The notes below the pieces were generated by a model that had not been told where the DNA came from, made no database searches, and saw only the letters and a program-made list of their open reading frames with translations. 64,000 bases of DNA. It comes from Actimicrobium sp034313845. Lineage in GTDB: Bacteria > Pseudomonadota > Gammaproteobacteria > Burkholderiales > Burkholderiaceae_D. This document shows positions 51,078 to 59,880 of this stretch, piece after piece; position 1 is the stretch's first letter; each line of letters begins with the position of its first letter. The stretch lies in assembly GCF_034313845.1 (NCBI RefSeq), contig NZ_JAVIWN010000001.1. One strand, written 5' to 3'. Position numbers and translations under genes: made by a program.

Positions 51078-52220
51078 TCAGTCACGGCTTATTCCGCCTG
51101 AACGGACCCAGCGTCCAATTGCCGGCCAGTACTCGGTCAGCGTCTTGGCTCCCATGAACAAGCCGATATGACCACCCGAGGCGAGTGTCTTGACAATGTG
51201 CTCTGGTGGGGTCCCGAGATATTTTTCTGCGTCGAATACCTGCTCGGAGGTCGTGATATCGTCATCCGATCCTGCCAGCAAATAAACGGGACAGACAATA
51301 TTTTTCAAGGAAAGACGTTCGCCCAAGGCAATGAACTCACCTTTTGCCAGACGATTTTCCTTGAAGATTTGCCGGATTGTTTGCAGATAATAGGCACCTG
51401 GAAGATCAATCGGACTCTCATACCAGCGCTCGAATTGTTCGGTTCGCTTGATGTAGTTTTTGTCTTCGATGTGCTGATACAGCTCGAGATACTTGCTCAT
51501 GTATTGCGCTTGAGGATTCATGCTTTTCCATCCGGCGAGCATCGTTTTTCCGAGCATCACACCGCCGCCTGCGCGCACCATTTCTTCATACACGGCCATC
51601 GGCAACGTATGGGCAAGTTTCTTGATCGGGCCGTCGCCGGCATCGGTATCGATGGGCGCACCGGCCAGTACCAGCGTGCGCACCTTGTGCGGGAAGCGTG
51701 CGGCATACATCGCACTCATCCAGCCACCCTGGCAAAGCCCGATCAGATCGACAAGACCACCGAGATCATCGACGACGACGTTGATTTCGGCCAGATACTT
51801 GTCGATATCAAAGTTTTTCATTGCCGGTGTTGCGCTCTTCCAGTCGGTTACCAGCACATGCTCCAGACCGGAGGCCAGCAGGGTTTCGACCAGACTTTGC
51901 CCGATCTTGTAGTCGGCGATCGTGGAGCTGTGGCCGGCGAAGGGGGCATCGATCAGCACGGGGGGTTGCGTGAAAGGACGATTGGCCGCTGAAAAATCCC
52001 GTAGCCGCATCGTCTCCAGTTCAAGCACGATACGGTTCGACGTGGCCCACTCGGGACTATGCGGGGTGTCGATTTTTTCTGCTTCGGCGATGAAGCTCAG
52101 GTTGTGCTGAAACTGTTTCATCGCACTGATGCCAAGTTCGATGCCGGCGGCCATCGGCCAGAACAACGGAACGCTATGTTCATGGATCGGCTTGTGAATG
52201 AGGGGCGCAGGCGTCGTCAT
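51078..52220 (-). CDS. PhaC-like alpha/beta-hydrolase (polyhydroxyalkanoate synthase-related)
   Basis: This 380-residue protein has the lipase-box-like motif GLCQGG with C163 as nucleophile. This is the cysteine variant typical of polyhydroxyalkanoate synthases rather than the serine of esterases. The rest of the triad is supported by LAGSDDDIT (Asp) and SGGHIGLF (His). It is shorter than true PhaC proteins (about 550-600 residues), and its N-terminal half is distinct. It is the third gene of a pta-ackA-phaC-like unit. The link to acyl phosphates and acyl-CoA suggests a role in acyl-CoA or polyester metabolism. The ATG at 52220 is chosen; the longer frame lies within ackA. Confidence 0.8.
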   Translation of the reverse strand: MTTPAPLIHKPIHEHSVPLFWPMAAGIELGISAMKQFQHNLSFIAEAEKIDTPHSPEWATSNRIVLELETMRLRDFSAANRPFTQPPVLIDAPFAGHSSTIADYKIGQSLVETLLASGLEHVLVTDWKSATPAMKNFDIDKYLAEINVVVDDLGGLVDLIGLCQGGWMSAMYAARFPHKVRTLVLAGAPIDTDAGDGPIKKLAHTLPMAVYEEMVRAGGGVMLGKTMLAGWKSMNPQAQYMSKYLELYQHIEDKNYIKRTEQFERWYESPIDLPGAYYLQTIRQIFKENRLAKGEFIALGERLSLKNIVCPVYLLAGSDDDITTSEQVFDAEKYLGTPPEHIVKTLASGGHIGLFMGAKTLTEYWPAIGRWVRSGGISRD

Positions 52221-52261
52221 TGAATGCTTTCGGTGAAGGTCAACAGACAGGAGGTCGATGA

Positions 52262-53452
52262 CTAGTTCGTCGTACTGGTCAGGAGAAAGGTATGGCGTGC
52301 GACCATCAACTCTTCGTTGGTTGGTATGACCCATACGGTCACGGGACTGTCCGGCATGCTGATGCACGGTCCGCCGGCTTGATTCGATACCGGGTCCAGT
52401 CGTATGCCTAGCCACGCTGATTGCGCGCAAATGCTGGCACGGATTTCCGGTGCATGCTCGCCGACTCCGGCCGTAAAGACCAGTGCATCGAGTCCGCCGA
52501 TGGCGGCGGCCAGTGATCCGATTTCTCGCGTCGCACGATAGACATAGAGATCGATCGCATCGCGTGCGGCGCTGTCTTTGCTGGCCAGCAGGCAACGCAT
52601 ATCGTTGCTGATGCCCGATACTCCTAGCAAACCTGATTGGTGATAAAGCAGGGATTCAATCGCCTCCGTGCACATTTTCTTTTCCTGCAGCAGATACAGC
52701 AGGATGCCGGGATCAAGGGTGCCGCAGCGGGTACCCATCAACAGACCATCAAGCGCACTGAATCCCATCGTCGACGCGATGCTCTTCCCGTTAATCAGTC
52801 CGCACAGGCTGGCACCATTGCCCAGATGGGCAATGATCGTGCGCCCGCTGGCCGCGCGCGGATCAATACGGGGCAGTTCGCCGGCAATATATTCGTACGA
52901 CAGCCCATGGAATCCGAAACGCTGCAGACCGTCGTCGCTTAGCGCTTTCGGCAACCCATACAGGCGGGAGATTCGGGGATTGGTGGCATGAAACCCGGTA
53001 TCGAAGCAGGCCACTTGCGGCAACCCCGGATGCCGCGCCGCCAGCGCCGTGATCGGTGCCAGGTTATGCGGTTGATGCAGCGGCGCAAGCGGACTCGCGG
53101 CGTGCAATTGGGCCAGCACCTCGGCTGTGATGCGTTGCGGTGTCGTGCAGTGCAAGCCGCCATGCGCGACACGATGTCCGGCGGCCATCAGCCGGTCCGG
53201 TCCAAGAGTGGCTTCTATCCATGCGATCAGATGGCCGAGCAAGTCTTCATGCGAGACAGCGGCGTCCCATTGGTGCTCGGAAAGTCGCTGGCCGTTGCGG
53301 CTATCAGCAAAAAAATGCGGTGTCGTCCCGATGTTTTCGATTTCGCCGTGGACAAAGCAGATCAATGTTGCCTGCGTGTCTCCTGCGAGTAGCGAAAACT
53401 TGATGCTGGACGAACCGGCATTGATGACGACCAGGCATTTTCCAGAAGGCAT
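52262..53452 (-). CDS. ackA: Acetate kinase
   Basis: AckA interconverts acetyl phosphate plus ADP with acetate plus ATP. The 396-residue protein has the normal family length. It carries the start VVINAGSSSIKFSL, the VAHGGLHCT and HLGNGASLCGLINGKSIASTMGF signatures, and the FTAGVGEHAPEIR segment of the acetate kinase/actin fold. Its start is 16 bases from the end of the phosphotransacetylase gene. The ATG at 53452 is preferred over one at 53509, which lies in the upstream gene. It could also act on propionate or butyrate; the pairing with a Ptb-like transferase leaves that open. Confidence 0.93.
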   Translation of the reverse strand: MPSGKCLVVINAGSSSIKFSLLAGDTQATLICFVHGEIENIGTTPHFFADSRNGQRLSEHQWDAAVSHEDLLGHLIAWIEATLGPDRLMAAGHRVAHGGLHCTTPQRITAEVLAQLHAASPLAPLHQPHNLAPITALAARHPGLPQVACFDTGFHATNPRISRLYGLPKALSDDGLQRFGFHGLSYEYIAGELPRIDPRAASGRTIIAHLGNGASLCGLINGKSIASTMGFSALDGLLMGTRCGTLDPGILLYLLQEKKMCTEAIESLLYHQSGLLGVSGISNDMRCLLASKDSAARDAIDLYVYRATREIGSLAAAIGGLDALVFTAGVGEHAPEIRASICAQSAWLGIRLDPVSNQAGGPCISMPDSPVTVWVIPTNEELMVARHTFLLTSTTN

Positions 53453-53468
53453 TGCGTCGTTGATTGCA

Positions 53469-54413
53469 TCAGGCAAGGAATACTCCTGTCGTCGTTTGCC
53501 GTTTGGCATGCACCAGTTTGACAGCCACCGCGCACGATGCCAACCGGGTTTCGGTACTGTCGGAACGACTGGTCAGTATGATCGGCACCCGCGCGCCGAG
53601 CACGATGCCTGCGGCCCTTGCACCCGCCAGATATTCCAGCTGTTTTGCCAGCATGTTGCCGGACTCCAGATCAGGCACGACCAGGACGTCAGCCACTCCC
53701 GCGACATCCGACAGCAAGCCCTTGATGCGGGCTGCTTCGAGGTTGATGGCGGTATCAAAGGCCAGCGGTCCGTCGAGGATGGCACCACTGATCTGGCCGC
53801 GTTCAGCCATTTTGCATAACGCTGCGGCATCAATCGTCGAACGTATTTTGGCATCGACGGTTTCTACCGCCGACAGGATGGCGACCCGGGGTGCTGGCAG
53901 GTCGAGTACATGGGCCAGATCAATGGCGTTCTGGATGATATGCACTTTGTCGTCGAGCGTCGGGTAAATATTGATCGCGGCATCCGTGATGAGCAGCATT
54001 TTCGGATAGGTCGAGACTTCCATCAGGTAGACGTGACTGATGCGACGCGCCGTCCGTAGCCCGGTTTCGACGAGCAGGACTTCGTGCATCATCTCGTCGG
54101 TATGCAAGCTGCCTTTCATGAGCGCGTCGCACTCGCCGGAACGACACAGGGCGACGGCGCGCGAGGCAGATTCATGGCTGTGGGCGGTGTCGATCAGGCG
54201 ATAGCCGGAGATGTCGATGCCGGCCTGGTTGGCGACAGCCTGTATTTTTGCACTTGGGCCGACCAGCACCGGATCGATCAATTGCGCTTGCGCCGCTTCG
54301 ACGGCACCACGCAGCGATACCTCGCTGCAGGGATGACAGACGGCCACCGATACCGGCTTGAGCGAGCGTCCCAGATCAATCAGGTTTTGAAGAGTTTGAG
54401 CTACGGCAAGCAT
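53469..54413 (-). CDS. pta: Phosphate acetyl/butyryltransferase
   Basis: This 314-residue enzyme transfers an acyl group between CoA and phosphate. It belongs to the short Pta/Ptb family, with KGSLHTDEMMHEVL, RRISHVYLMEVS, DAAINIYPTLDDK and GPLAFDTAIN segments. The regulatory N-terminal domains of long Pta proteins are absent. In some Burkholderiales a similar protein is fused to an enoyl-CoA hydratase-like domain; here it is single. The ATG at 54413 has a perfect Shine-Dalgarno (AAGGAGG) five bases upstream, so it is chosen over the GTG at 54419. It is first in the operon with ackA and the phaC-like gene. Confidence 0.88.
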   Translation of the reverse strand: MLAVAQTLQNLIDLGRSLKPVSVAVCHPCSEVSLRGAVEAAQAQLIDPVLVGPSAKIQAVANQAGIDISGYRLIDTAHSHESASRAVALCRSGECDALMKGSLHTDEMMHEVLLVETGLRTARRISHVYLMEVSTYPKMLLITDAAINIYPTLDDKVHIIQNAIDLAHVLDLPAPRVAILSAVETVDAKIRSTIDAAALCKMAERGQISGAILDGPLAFDTAINLEAARIKGLLSDVAGVADVLVVPDLESGNMLAKQLEYLAGARAAGIVLGARVPIILTSRSDSTETRLASCAVAVKLVHAKRQTTTGVFLA

Positions 54414-54562
54414 TTGCACCTCCTTATGTTTGTGCTGGCCATAACTTGGCGCAGACCCTGTCCGGTGATGTTATTAAATGGTAACGCACAAGACTGCAGC
54501 CTACGGTCGTTAAAAATTTTGATGCAGCGCAAAAAAAGTGAAGTGACATCCGCTTGAACGCC

Positions 54563-54590
54563 GGGTGCAATACCCGCAGAGGGTTGTTCC
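54563..54590 (+). repeat. Degenerate REP-like element
   Basis: The left arm GGGTGCAAT and the following CCCG/GGG centre match the REP-like element, but the right arm is decayed to TTGTTCC. It lies 78 bases from the full copy at 54641 in the same orientation. REP elements often occur in such clusters. Confidence 0.4.
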
Positions 54591-54640
54591 GCATGCATTG
54601 ATCACGGTTAATAAAACGAACGAGTTGCGGTGGTCCGCTT

Positions 54641-54667
54641 GGTGCAATAACCGCCGGGCATTGCACC
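54641..54667 (+). repeat. REP-like palindromic element, copy 3
   Basis: GGTGCAAT (54641-54648) and ATTGCACC (54660-54667) flank AACCGCCGGGC. The core is the same as copies 1 and 2 and differs only in the two to three central bases. It lies about 40 bases past the stop codon of the HAD phosphatase gene. Confidence 0.8.
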
Positions 54668-54708
54668 CGACGGCAAAATTACCACCGCTCCGCTTCGATG
54701 CCTGAACG

Positions 54709-55407
54709 CTAGCCAGCCCGCACCAACGCACTGACCAGTGCCGGCAAGTCGGCCATGTCATCGAAAGTCGCATGGACTCCCAGCGCTTGCATGCGCAATG
54801 CCTGTCCGGCAGGAACATGCCCGCCGCCGATGTAGCCCAGCACCACCATGCCTGCGGCGACGGCGGCGCTGGCGCCGGTGATGCTGTCTTCAATCGCAAT
54901 GCAGTGGCCTGGTGCTACCCCTAAGCCGGCTGCGGCGGCGAGGTAGACGGCCGGATGTGGCTTTGGAAGACCGCTGTTGTCGGGAGTGTGGATGTGCGTT
55001 CCGAATAGCGGTGCCAGTCCGGTGCGCAGCAATGCGGCGCGTACGCGTTCGCTGTGACTGTTGCTGGCCACGGCCTTCGGCAGGGTGATTGCTGCCAGCG
55101 CTGCCGCAACGCCGGGCACCAGCGACAACCGGCGGTCGCATTCGCGTTCGACATGCTCGCCGATTGCCGCCAGTTCACCCTCGGCCGCAGTCACCTGCAA
55201 GTGCGCAAACAATTGCGCCAGTACAGTGACCAGCGGCAAGCCGAGGCGAGGGCGGATCAACGCAGCCAGTTGCTCGCGGTCGGCCATGTACGGCTGCAAG
55301 GCGGTCAGCATGGTATCGAGCGCCACGGCCTCGCTGTCGATGAGCACGCCATCGCAATCACTGACCAGATGCGTGAGGGGAAGCGCGGGAACGGCGCGGT
55401 CAAACAC
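54709..55407 (-). CDS. HAD-superfamily phosphatase (phosphoglycolate phosphatase / beta-phosphoglucomutase-like)
   Basis: This 232-residue protein is a HAD-superfamily hydrolase of subfamily I. Motif 1 is SDCDGVLIDSE (nucleophile D17, acid/base D19), motif 2 is in AVASNSHS, motif 3 is the Lys in GLPKPHP, and motif 4 is AIEDSITGASAA. A helical cap domain lies between motifs 1 and 2. This fits sugar phosphate or phosphoglycolate phosphatases such as YieH; the substrate cannot be told. It lies 24 bases downstream of the pseudouridine synthase gene on the same strand. The REP-like element follows its stop. Confidence 0.85.
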   Translation of the reverse strand: MFDRAVPALPLTHLVSDCDGVLIDSEAVALDTMLTALQPYMADREQLAALIRPRLGLPLVTVLAQLFAHLQVTAAEGELAAIGEHVERECDRRLSLVPGVAAALAAITLPKAVASNSHSERVRAALLRTGLAPLFGTHIHTPDNSGLPKPHPAVYLAAAAGLGVAPGHCIAIEDSITGASAAVAAGMVVLGYIGGGHVPAGQALRMQALGVHATFDDMADLPALVSALVRAG

Positions 55408-55431
55408 CGGAGGTTGCCATGTTGTATGGCA

Positions 55432-56190
55432 TCAGAAGCCTTCGTCCGTATCCAGATAACGCCATTCGCCAACCGGCAAGTCACCCAGCTTGATATTGCC
55501 GATCCGCACGCGCTTGAGACCAAGCACCTTGAGCCCGACCATGTCGCACATCCGGCGGATCTGACGCTTCTTGCCCTCGCGCAGGATGAAGCTGAGCTGG
55601 TCATCATTCTGCCAGCGCACCTTGGCCGGTAGCAGTTCCTTGCCATCCATCGTCAGCCCATGCTGCAGTTTCAGCAGCTGGTTTTCCGGCAGGCGGCCCG
55701 GTCTGTCGTATTGCACCCGGACCAGATACTCTTTTTCGACGTCGGTGGCTTCGCCGATCAGTTGCTTGGCGACGCGGCCATCCTGGGTCAGCACCAGCAA
55801 GCCGATCGAGTCGATGTCGAGTCGTCCGGCCGGGACCAGGCTGCGTAATTGCGTCGGGTGGAACTGGGTGGTGGCGCGGTCTTCGGCCCAGCGATTTTCT
55901 GGCTTGATCAACGTCACCGCTGGCTGGTAGCCGTCTTCGGCCTGACCGCTGACATAACCCATCGGCTTGTTGATCAGGATCGTCACCAGTTTGGATTGCT
56001 CGGCGGCGGCTTGCCGCTCTATCGTGACCAGTTGGCTGGGCAAAACTTTGCTGCCAAGTTCGGAGACGACTTTGCCGTCAACCCGGACCCAGCCTTTTTC
56101 GATCCAGACATCGGCTTCGCGGCGGGAGCACAAGCCCAGTTCGGACATGCGTTTGGAAAGGCGGAGTGGTTCGGTCATGGTGTTCGTCAA
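55432..56190 (-). CDS. RsuA/RluB/RluF-family pseudouridine synthase
   Basis: This 252-residue enzyme converts uridine to pseudouridine in ribosomal RNA. It has an N-terminal S4 RNA-binding domain (LSKRMSELGLCSRREAD, about 11-27) and the catalytic motif AGRLDIDSIGLLVLT with D125. The KKRQIRRMCDMVGLKVLGLKRVRIG segment of the RsuA group completes it. Overall features look closest to RluF, which modifies 23S rRNA, but the exact target site is not secure. It lies 16 bases downstream of glnD on the same strand. A second in-frame ATG four codons in (56178) is a possible start. Confidence 0.85.
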   Translation of the reverse strand: MTNTMTEPLRLSKRMSELGLCSRREADVWIEKGWVRVDGKVVSELGSKVLPSQLVTIERQAAAEQSKLVTILINKPMGYVSGQAEDGYQPAVTLIKPENRWAEDRATTQFHPTQLRSLVPAGRLDIDSIGLLVLTQDGRVAKQLIGEATDVEKEYLVRVQYDRPGRLPENQLLKLQHGLTMDGKELLPAKVRWQNDDQLSFILREGKKRQIRRMCDMVGLKVLGLKRVRIGNIKLGDLPVGEWRYLDTDEGF

Positions 56191-56206
56191 TCAAAGTGGT
56201 GGGTGC

Positions 56207-58759
56207 TCAGACGCGCAGGGCGTCGAGCAAATCGGTTTCGAGCTGGATCTGGCTGCGTGCATTGTTGAGCGTCGGGCCATCGACCAGAAAGACGTCTTCG
56301 ACCCGTTCGCCCAGCGTCAATATTTTGGCGGTATGCAGCGAGATCCGGTACTTGGCCAGCACGCTGGCGATTGCGTACAGCAAGCCGTTGCGGTCGTTCG
56401 CCGAGACGGTCAGCAGGTAGTACTGGCCGCGTTCATCGGCGCGCAAGTCCACCGTCGGCGTGATCGGAAACGTGCGCGACAGGCGTGACAGACGTCCGCG
56501 TTTGGGTTCCGGCAATGGCTCTGCGCTCGTGAGTAATTGCGTCAGCTCGTGCTCGATCAGACTGATGATGTCGCGGTAATTGTTGGCAAAATTCGGCTCG
56601 GTCACCAGAAAGGTATCGAGCGCGTAACCGTGCCGCGTGGTGTGAATCTTTGCATCGAGGATGCTGAAATTTTTCTGGTCGAAATAACTGCAGATGCGGG
56701 CAAACAGATCCGGCTGGTCTTTCAGATACACGGTGACCTGCAAGCCTTCGCCGATGGTCGCTAGCCGGCATTTGACCACCGGGGTCGGGCTGTCGAAGCG
56801 GCCGATCAGCGAGCGGGTCTGCCAGGCGATATCGGACGCATCATGGCGCAGGAAATACGCGACATCCAGTTGCCGCCAGAGTTGTTCGTGGACGTCGGCC
56901 GGCAAGCCGTACAGGCGCAACGTGGCGAGGGCCGCTTGCTGGCGGTTGATCAGTTCCCGATCGGCCGAGGGCGCTTCGCCGCCGAGCACACGCAACGTGA
57001 TCCGGTACAGGTCTTCGAGCAGTTTGCCTTTCCATGCGTTCCAGACTTTGGGGCTGGTACCACGGATATCGGACACCGTCAGCAGGTACAGCGCCGTCAG
57101 ATGTCGCTCATCGCGCACCAGTCCCGCAAAGGACTGGATGACGTCCAGGTCCGACAAGTCTTGCTTTTGCGCGGTCTGCGACATGGTCAGGTGATGCTCG
57201 ACGAGGAACACGATCAGCTCGGTGTCTTCGTGCGACAAGCCATGCTCGCGACAGAATTTTTCGGCATCGACCATGCCCAGTTTGGAGTGATCACCGCCGC
57301 GTCCCTTGGCAATATCGTGAAACAGCGCCGCCACGTACAGCAGCCACGAGCGCGGAAAATTGGCGATCAGCTGGCTGCAGAACGGGTACTCATGCGAGTG
57401 CTCCGGCATCGTGAAACGGCGCACGTTGCGCACCACCATCAGGATGTGCTGATCGACCGTGTAGACATGAAACAGGTCGTGCTGCATCTGCCCGACAATG
57501 CGGCGAAAATTCGGCAGATAGCGTCCGAGGATGCTGGTCTGATTCATGTTGCGCAACGCATGCGTGATGCCTTGCGGCGAACGCAGGATGTCGAGAAACA
57601 GCTCTCGGTTGATCGGGTCGCGTCGGAACGCAGCATCGATTTTCAGACGGGCATGCCACAACGCACGCATGGTGCGCGCGGTCATGCCCTTGAGTGCCGT
57701 GTCGCGCGCCAGCAGCAGGAACACTTCGAGCATCGCCGAGGGCGTGGTTGAAAAAGTGTCTTCGTGCGTGATCTCGATGAGACCGTTGATGTCATTGAAG
57801 CGCGGGTTGATCGGCACCGCCACCGTCGGCATCGGGAATAGCTGGGCACCAATGTTCTGCAACAAGATCACGTTGAGCTGGGTTACCGCCTTGGCGGCCC
57901 AGTAATACCGTTGCATCAGATATTCGCTGGCACGACGGGTTTCGGTGGTCTTGAAATCAAAGGTCTCGGCGATGGCCGTCTGGACATCGAACACCAGCCG
58001 GTCTTCGCGTCGATGGGTCAGGATGTGCAGGCGGATACGGATGACCTTGAAAGCCCGTTCTTTTTGCAGTAGCTGGCGTGCTTCGGTGCTGGTGATCAGC
58101 CCGCGCTGCGCCAGCTTGCGCCAGGAGTCGCCGAGACCGGCGGCTTTGGCCACCCACAGGATGACTTGCAGATCGCGCAGGCCGCCGGGACTTTCCTTGC
58201 AATTTGGTTCAAGGCTGTACGGGGTGTCGTCGTATTTGGCATGGCGCTGATGCAGTTCCAGCGTCTTGGCTTCAAAAAAGGCTTGCGGGTCCATCGCCGC
58301 CGAGCAGCGTTCCTGCAAGAAGCGGAACAGCTTGCGGTTGCCGGTCACCATGCGCGCTTCCAGCAAGCTGGTCTGCACGGTGATATCGGCGGCGGACTCG
58401 CTGAGGCATTCAGGAATGGTACGGATGCTGTGGCCAATCTCGAGGCCGATATCCCACAGAGTCTGGACTAGTGCTTCCAGTTTTTCCTGCAGGGCAGGGC
58501 CGGGAGCGGATTCGAGCAGAATCAGGACATCGACATCCGAGTGAGGAAACAACTCCCCGCGACCGTAGCCGCCGACGGCAACCAGCGCGGCGCTGGCCGG
58601 CAGGTCGCACCGAAGCCAGGCTTCAGTCAAGGCCGCATCGACATTTTTGCGCAAACTGGCCAGCAGGTTATCCGGCTTGCCGTCGGCCTGAAAGAGCGCA
58701 ATGGCGGCAAGCTGTTTTGCCTTGAGTTGTTCTTTCAAGGCCAGCGCAAGTGAGATCAT
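56207..58759 (-). CDS. glnD: Bifunctional uridylyltransferase / uridylyl-removing enzyme (PII sensor) GlnD
   Basis: GlnD senses glutamine and adds or removes UMP on PII proteins to control nitrogen metabolism. The 850-residue protein shows the nucleotidyltransferase motif GGYGRGELFPHSDVDVL (63-79, with D75 and D77). It also has the HD phosphohydrolase domain with AALFHDIAKGRGGDHS and two C-terminal ACT domains, the second with VSANDRNGLLYAIASVLAKY. It starts two bases after the stop of map, so the map-glnD-pseudouridine synthase order forms one minus-strand unit divergent from rpsB. This order is usual in Burkholderiales. Confidence 0.96.
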   Translation of the reverse strand: MISLALALKEQLKAKQLAAIALFQADGKPDNLLASLRKNVDAALTEAWLRCDLPASAALVAVGGYGRGELFPHSDVDVLILLESAPGPALQEKLEALVQTLWDIGLEIGHSIRTIPECLSESAADITVQTSLLEARMVTGNRKLFRFLQERCSAAMDPQAFFEAKTLELHQRHAKYDDTPYSLEPNCKESPGGLRDLQVILWVAKAAGLGDSWRKLAQRGLITSTEARQLLQKERAFKVIRIRLHILTHRREDRLVFDVQTAIAETFDFKTTETRRASEYLMQRYYWAAKAVTQLNVILLQNIGAQLFPMPTVAVPINPRFNDINGLIEITHEDTFSTTPSAMLEVFLLLARDTALKGMTARTMRALWHARLKIDAAFRRDPINRELFLDILRSPQGITHALRNMNQTSILGRYLPNFRRIVGQMQHDLFHVYTVDQHILMVVRNVRRFTMPEHSHEYPFCSQLIANFPRSWLLYVAALFHDIAKGRGGDHSKLGMVDAEKFCREHGLSHEDTELIVFLVEHHLTMSQTAQKQDLSDLDVIQSFAGLVRDERHLTALYLLTVSDIRGTSPKVWNAWKGKLLEDLYRITLRVLGGEAPSADRELINRQQAALATLRLYGLPADVHEQLWRQLDVAYFLRHDASDIAWQTRSLIGRFDSPTPVVKCRLATIGEGLQVTVYLKDQPDLFARICSYFDQKNFSILDAKIHTTRHGYALDTFLVTEPNFANNYRDIISLIEHELTQLLTSAEPLPEPKRGRLSRLSRTFPITPTVDLRADERGQYYLLTVSANDRNGLLYAIASVLAKYRISLHTAKILTLGERVEDVFLVDGPTLNNARSQIQLETDLLDALRV

Positions 58760-58761
58760 TG

Positions 58762-59592
58762 TCAGGCAGCAGTAATTGCTGCGGCGGATGCCGTGATGAA
58801 GTCCGGAGGTGCAGGCATGCCTGGCGAGACGGTCAGGATTTCATAGCCTGTTTCGGTCACCAGCACCGTATGTTCCCATTGTGCCGACAAGCTGCGATCC
58901 TTGGTTTTGATGGTCCAGCCATCGCCCATTTCGCGGATCTCGCGACGGCCGGCATTGATCATCGGCTCGACCGTGAAAATCATGCCGGCTTTCAGTTCTT
59001 CCAGTGTGCCGGGACGGCCATAGTGCAGCACTTGCGGTTCTTCATGGAAGACGGTACCGATGCCGTGACCGCAGAATTCACGGACTACGCTGTAACCGGC
59101 ATTTTCGGCGTGCTGCTGGATGACGTAACCGATATCGCCGAGATGCGCGCCCGGTTTGATTTTCGAGATGCCCAGCCACATGCATTCATACGTGATCAGG
59201 CCAAGACGTTTTGCCATGATCGAAGGTTCGCCGGCATAGTACATACGGCTGGTGTCGCCGTGGTAACCATCCTTGATGACGGTGATGTCGAGATTGATCA
59301 CGTCGCCGTTCTTGAGTACCTTGTCGCCCGGAATGCCATGGCAGATGACATCGTTGACGGAGGTGCAGATTGCTTTCGGATACGGGGTATAGCCAGGCGG
59401 GCAGTAATTGAGCGGTGCCGGAATCGTGCCCTGAACATTGGTCATGTATTCATGACAGAGCCGGTCGATTTCGCCGGTGGTGACACCAACCTTGACGAAA
59501 GGGGCGATGTAGTCGAGCACTTCGGCGGCCAGTCGGCCGGCAACTCGCATGCCCTTGATGTCGGCTTCGGTTTTGATGGAAATGGAACTCAT
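58762..59592 (-). CDS. map: Methionine aminopeptidase type I
   Basis: Map removes the N-terminal methionine from new proteins. The 276-residue enzyme has the metal ligands in the segments NLDITVIKDGYHGDTSRM (two Asp), GHGIGTVFHEEP (His) and FTVEPM (Glu), plus the late Glu in HTVLVTETG. The ATG at 59592 (MSSISIKTEADI) is chosen; the longer frame to 59634 lacks a better ribosome site. It is divergent from rpsB with 288 bases between starts, the conserved map/rpsB arrangement. glnD follows directly. Confidence 0.96.
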   Translation of the reverse strand: MSSISIKTEADIKGMRVAGRLAAEVLDYIAPFVKVGVTTGEIDRLCHEYMTNVQGTIPAPLNYCPPGYTPYPKAICTSVNDVICHGIPGDKVLKNGDVINLDITVIKDGYHGDTSRMYYAGEPSIMAKRLGLITYECMWLGISKIKPGAHLGDIGYVIQQHAENAGYSVVREFCGHGIGTVFHEEPQVLHYGRPGTLEELKAGMIFTVEPMINAGRREIREMGDGWTIKTKDRSLSAQWEHTVLVTETGYEILTVSPGMPAPPDFITASAAAITAA

Positions 59593-59694
59593 AATTGAAC
59601 GTTGCCTTTCTCTAGCAAACCTGATGGTGAGCATGATTATAGTCGACGCGCACAGGCACCGTCCTTGCAGCGTCAGGGAATAGTTGTCAGTCTC

Positions 59695-59724
59695 TTGAAA
59701 TTTGCCTATGTTTTCGAGTACACT
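59695..59724 (+). promoter_or_regulatory. Sigma-70 promoter for rpsB
   Basis: TTGAAA (59695-59700) and TACACT (59719-59724) form -35 and -10 hexamers with an 18-base spacer. Each differs from consensus by one or two bases. It would give a leader of about 150 bases for rpsB. The position is right for the conserved map/rpsB divergent region. Confidence 0.7.
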
Positions 59725-59852
59725 CTCGGACTATCTTGCGGTATCCGCCTCGGGATAGCAGTCAAGTAGCAAAAATCGCGAGTCCGTTCCACAAGGGTGT
59801 TTGAGTTGCAGCACAGGCATCATGCGTGTTGCAAGCCAGATCACTGAGCGGA

Positions 59853-59872
59853 CTCCAGACCCAACCCTGGAG
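59853..59872 (+). promoter_or_regulatory. Hairpin covering the rpsB ribosome binding site
   Basis: CTCCAG (59853-59858) can pair with CTGGAG (59867-59872), whose GGAG is the rpsB Shine-Dalgarno, with an 8-base loop. The hairpin ends 8 bases before the ATG. It resembles a site for translational control, such as autoregulation by ribosomal protein S2, which is known for rpsB in Escherichia coli. Confidence 0.5.
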
Positions 59873-59880
59873 AAAATACC

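Larger units (their letters stand above)
54414..54708. other. Intergenic region with two REP-like palindrome copies
   Basis: This 295-base gap lies between the HAD phosphatase gene (stop at 54709) and pta (start at 54413), both on the minus strand. It contains the full REP-like element at 54641-54667 and a degenerate copy at 54563-54590 in the same orientation, 78 bases apart. The promoter of pta should be in the left part. No coding sequence was seen. Confidence 0.6.
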
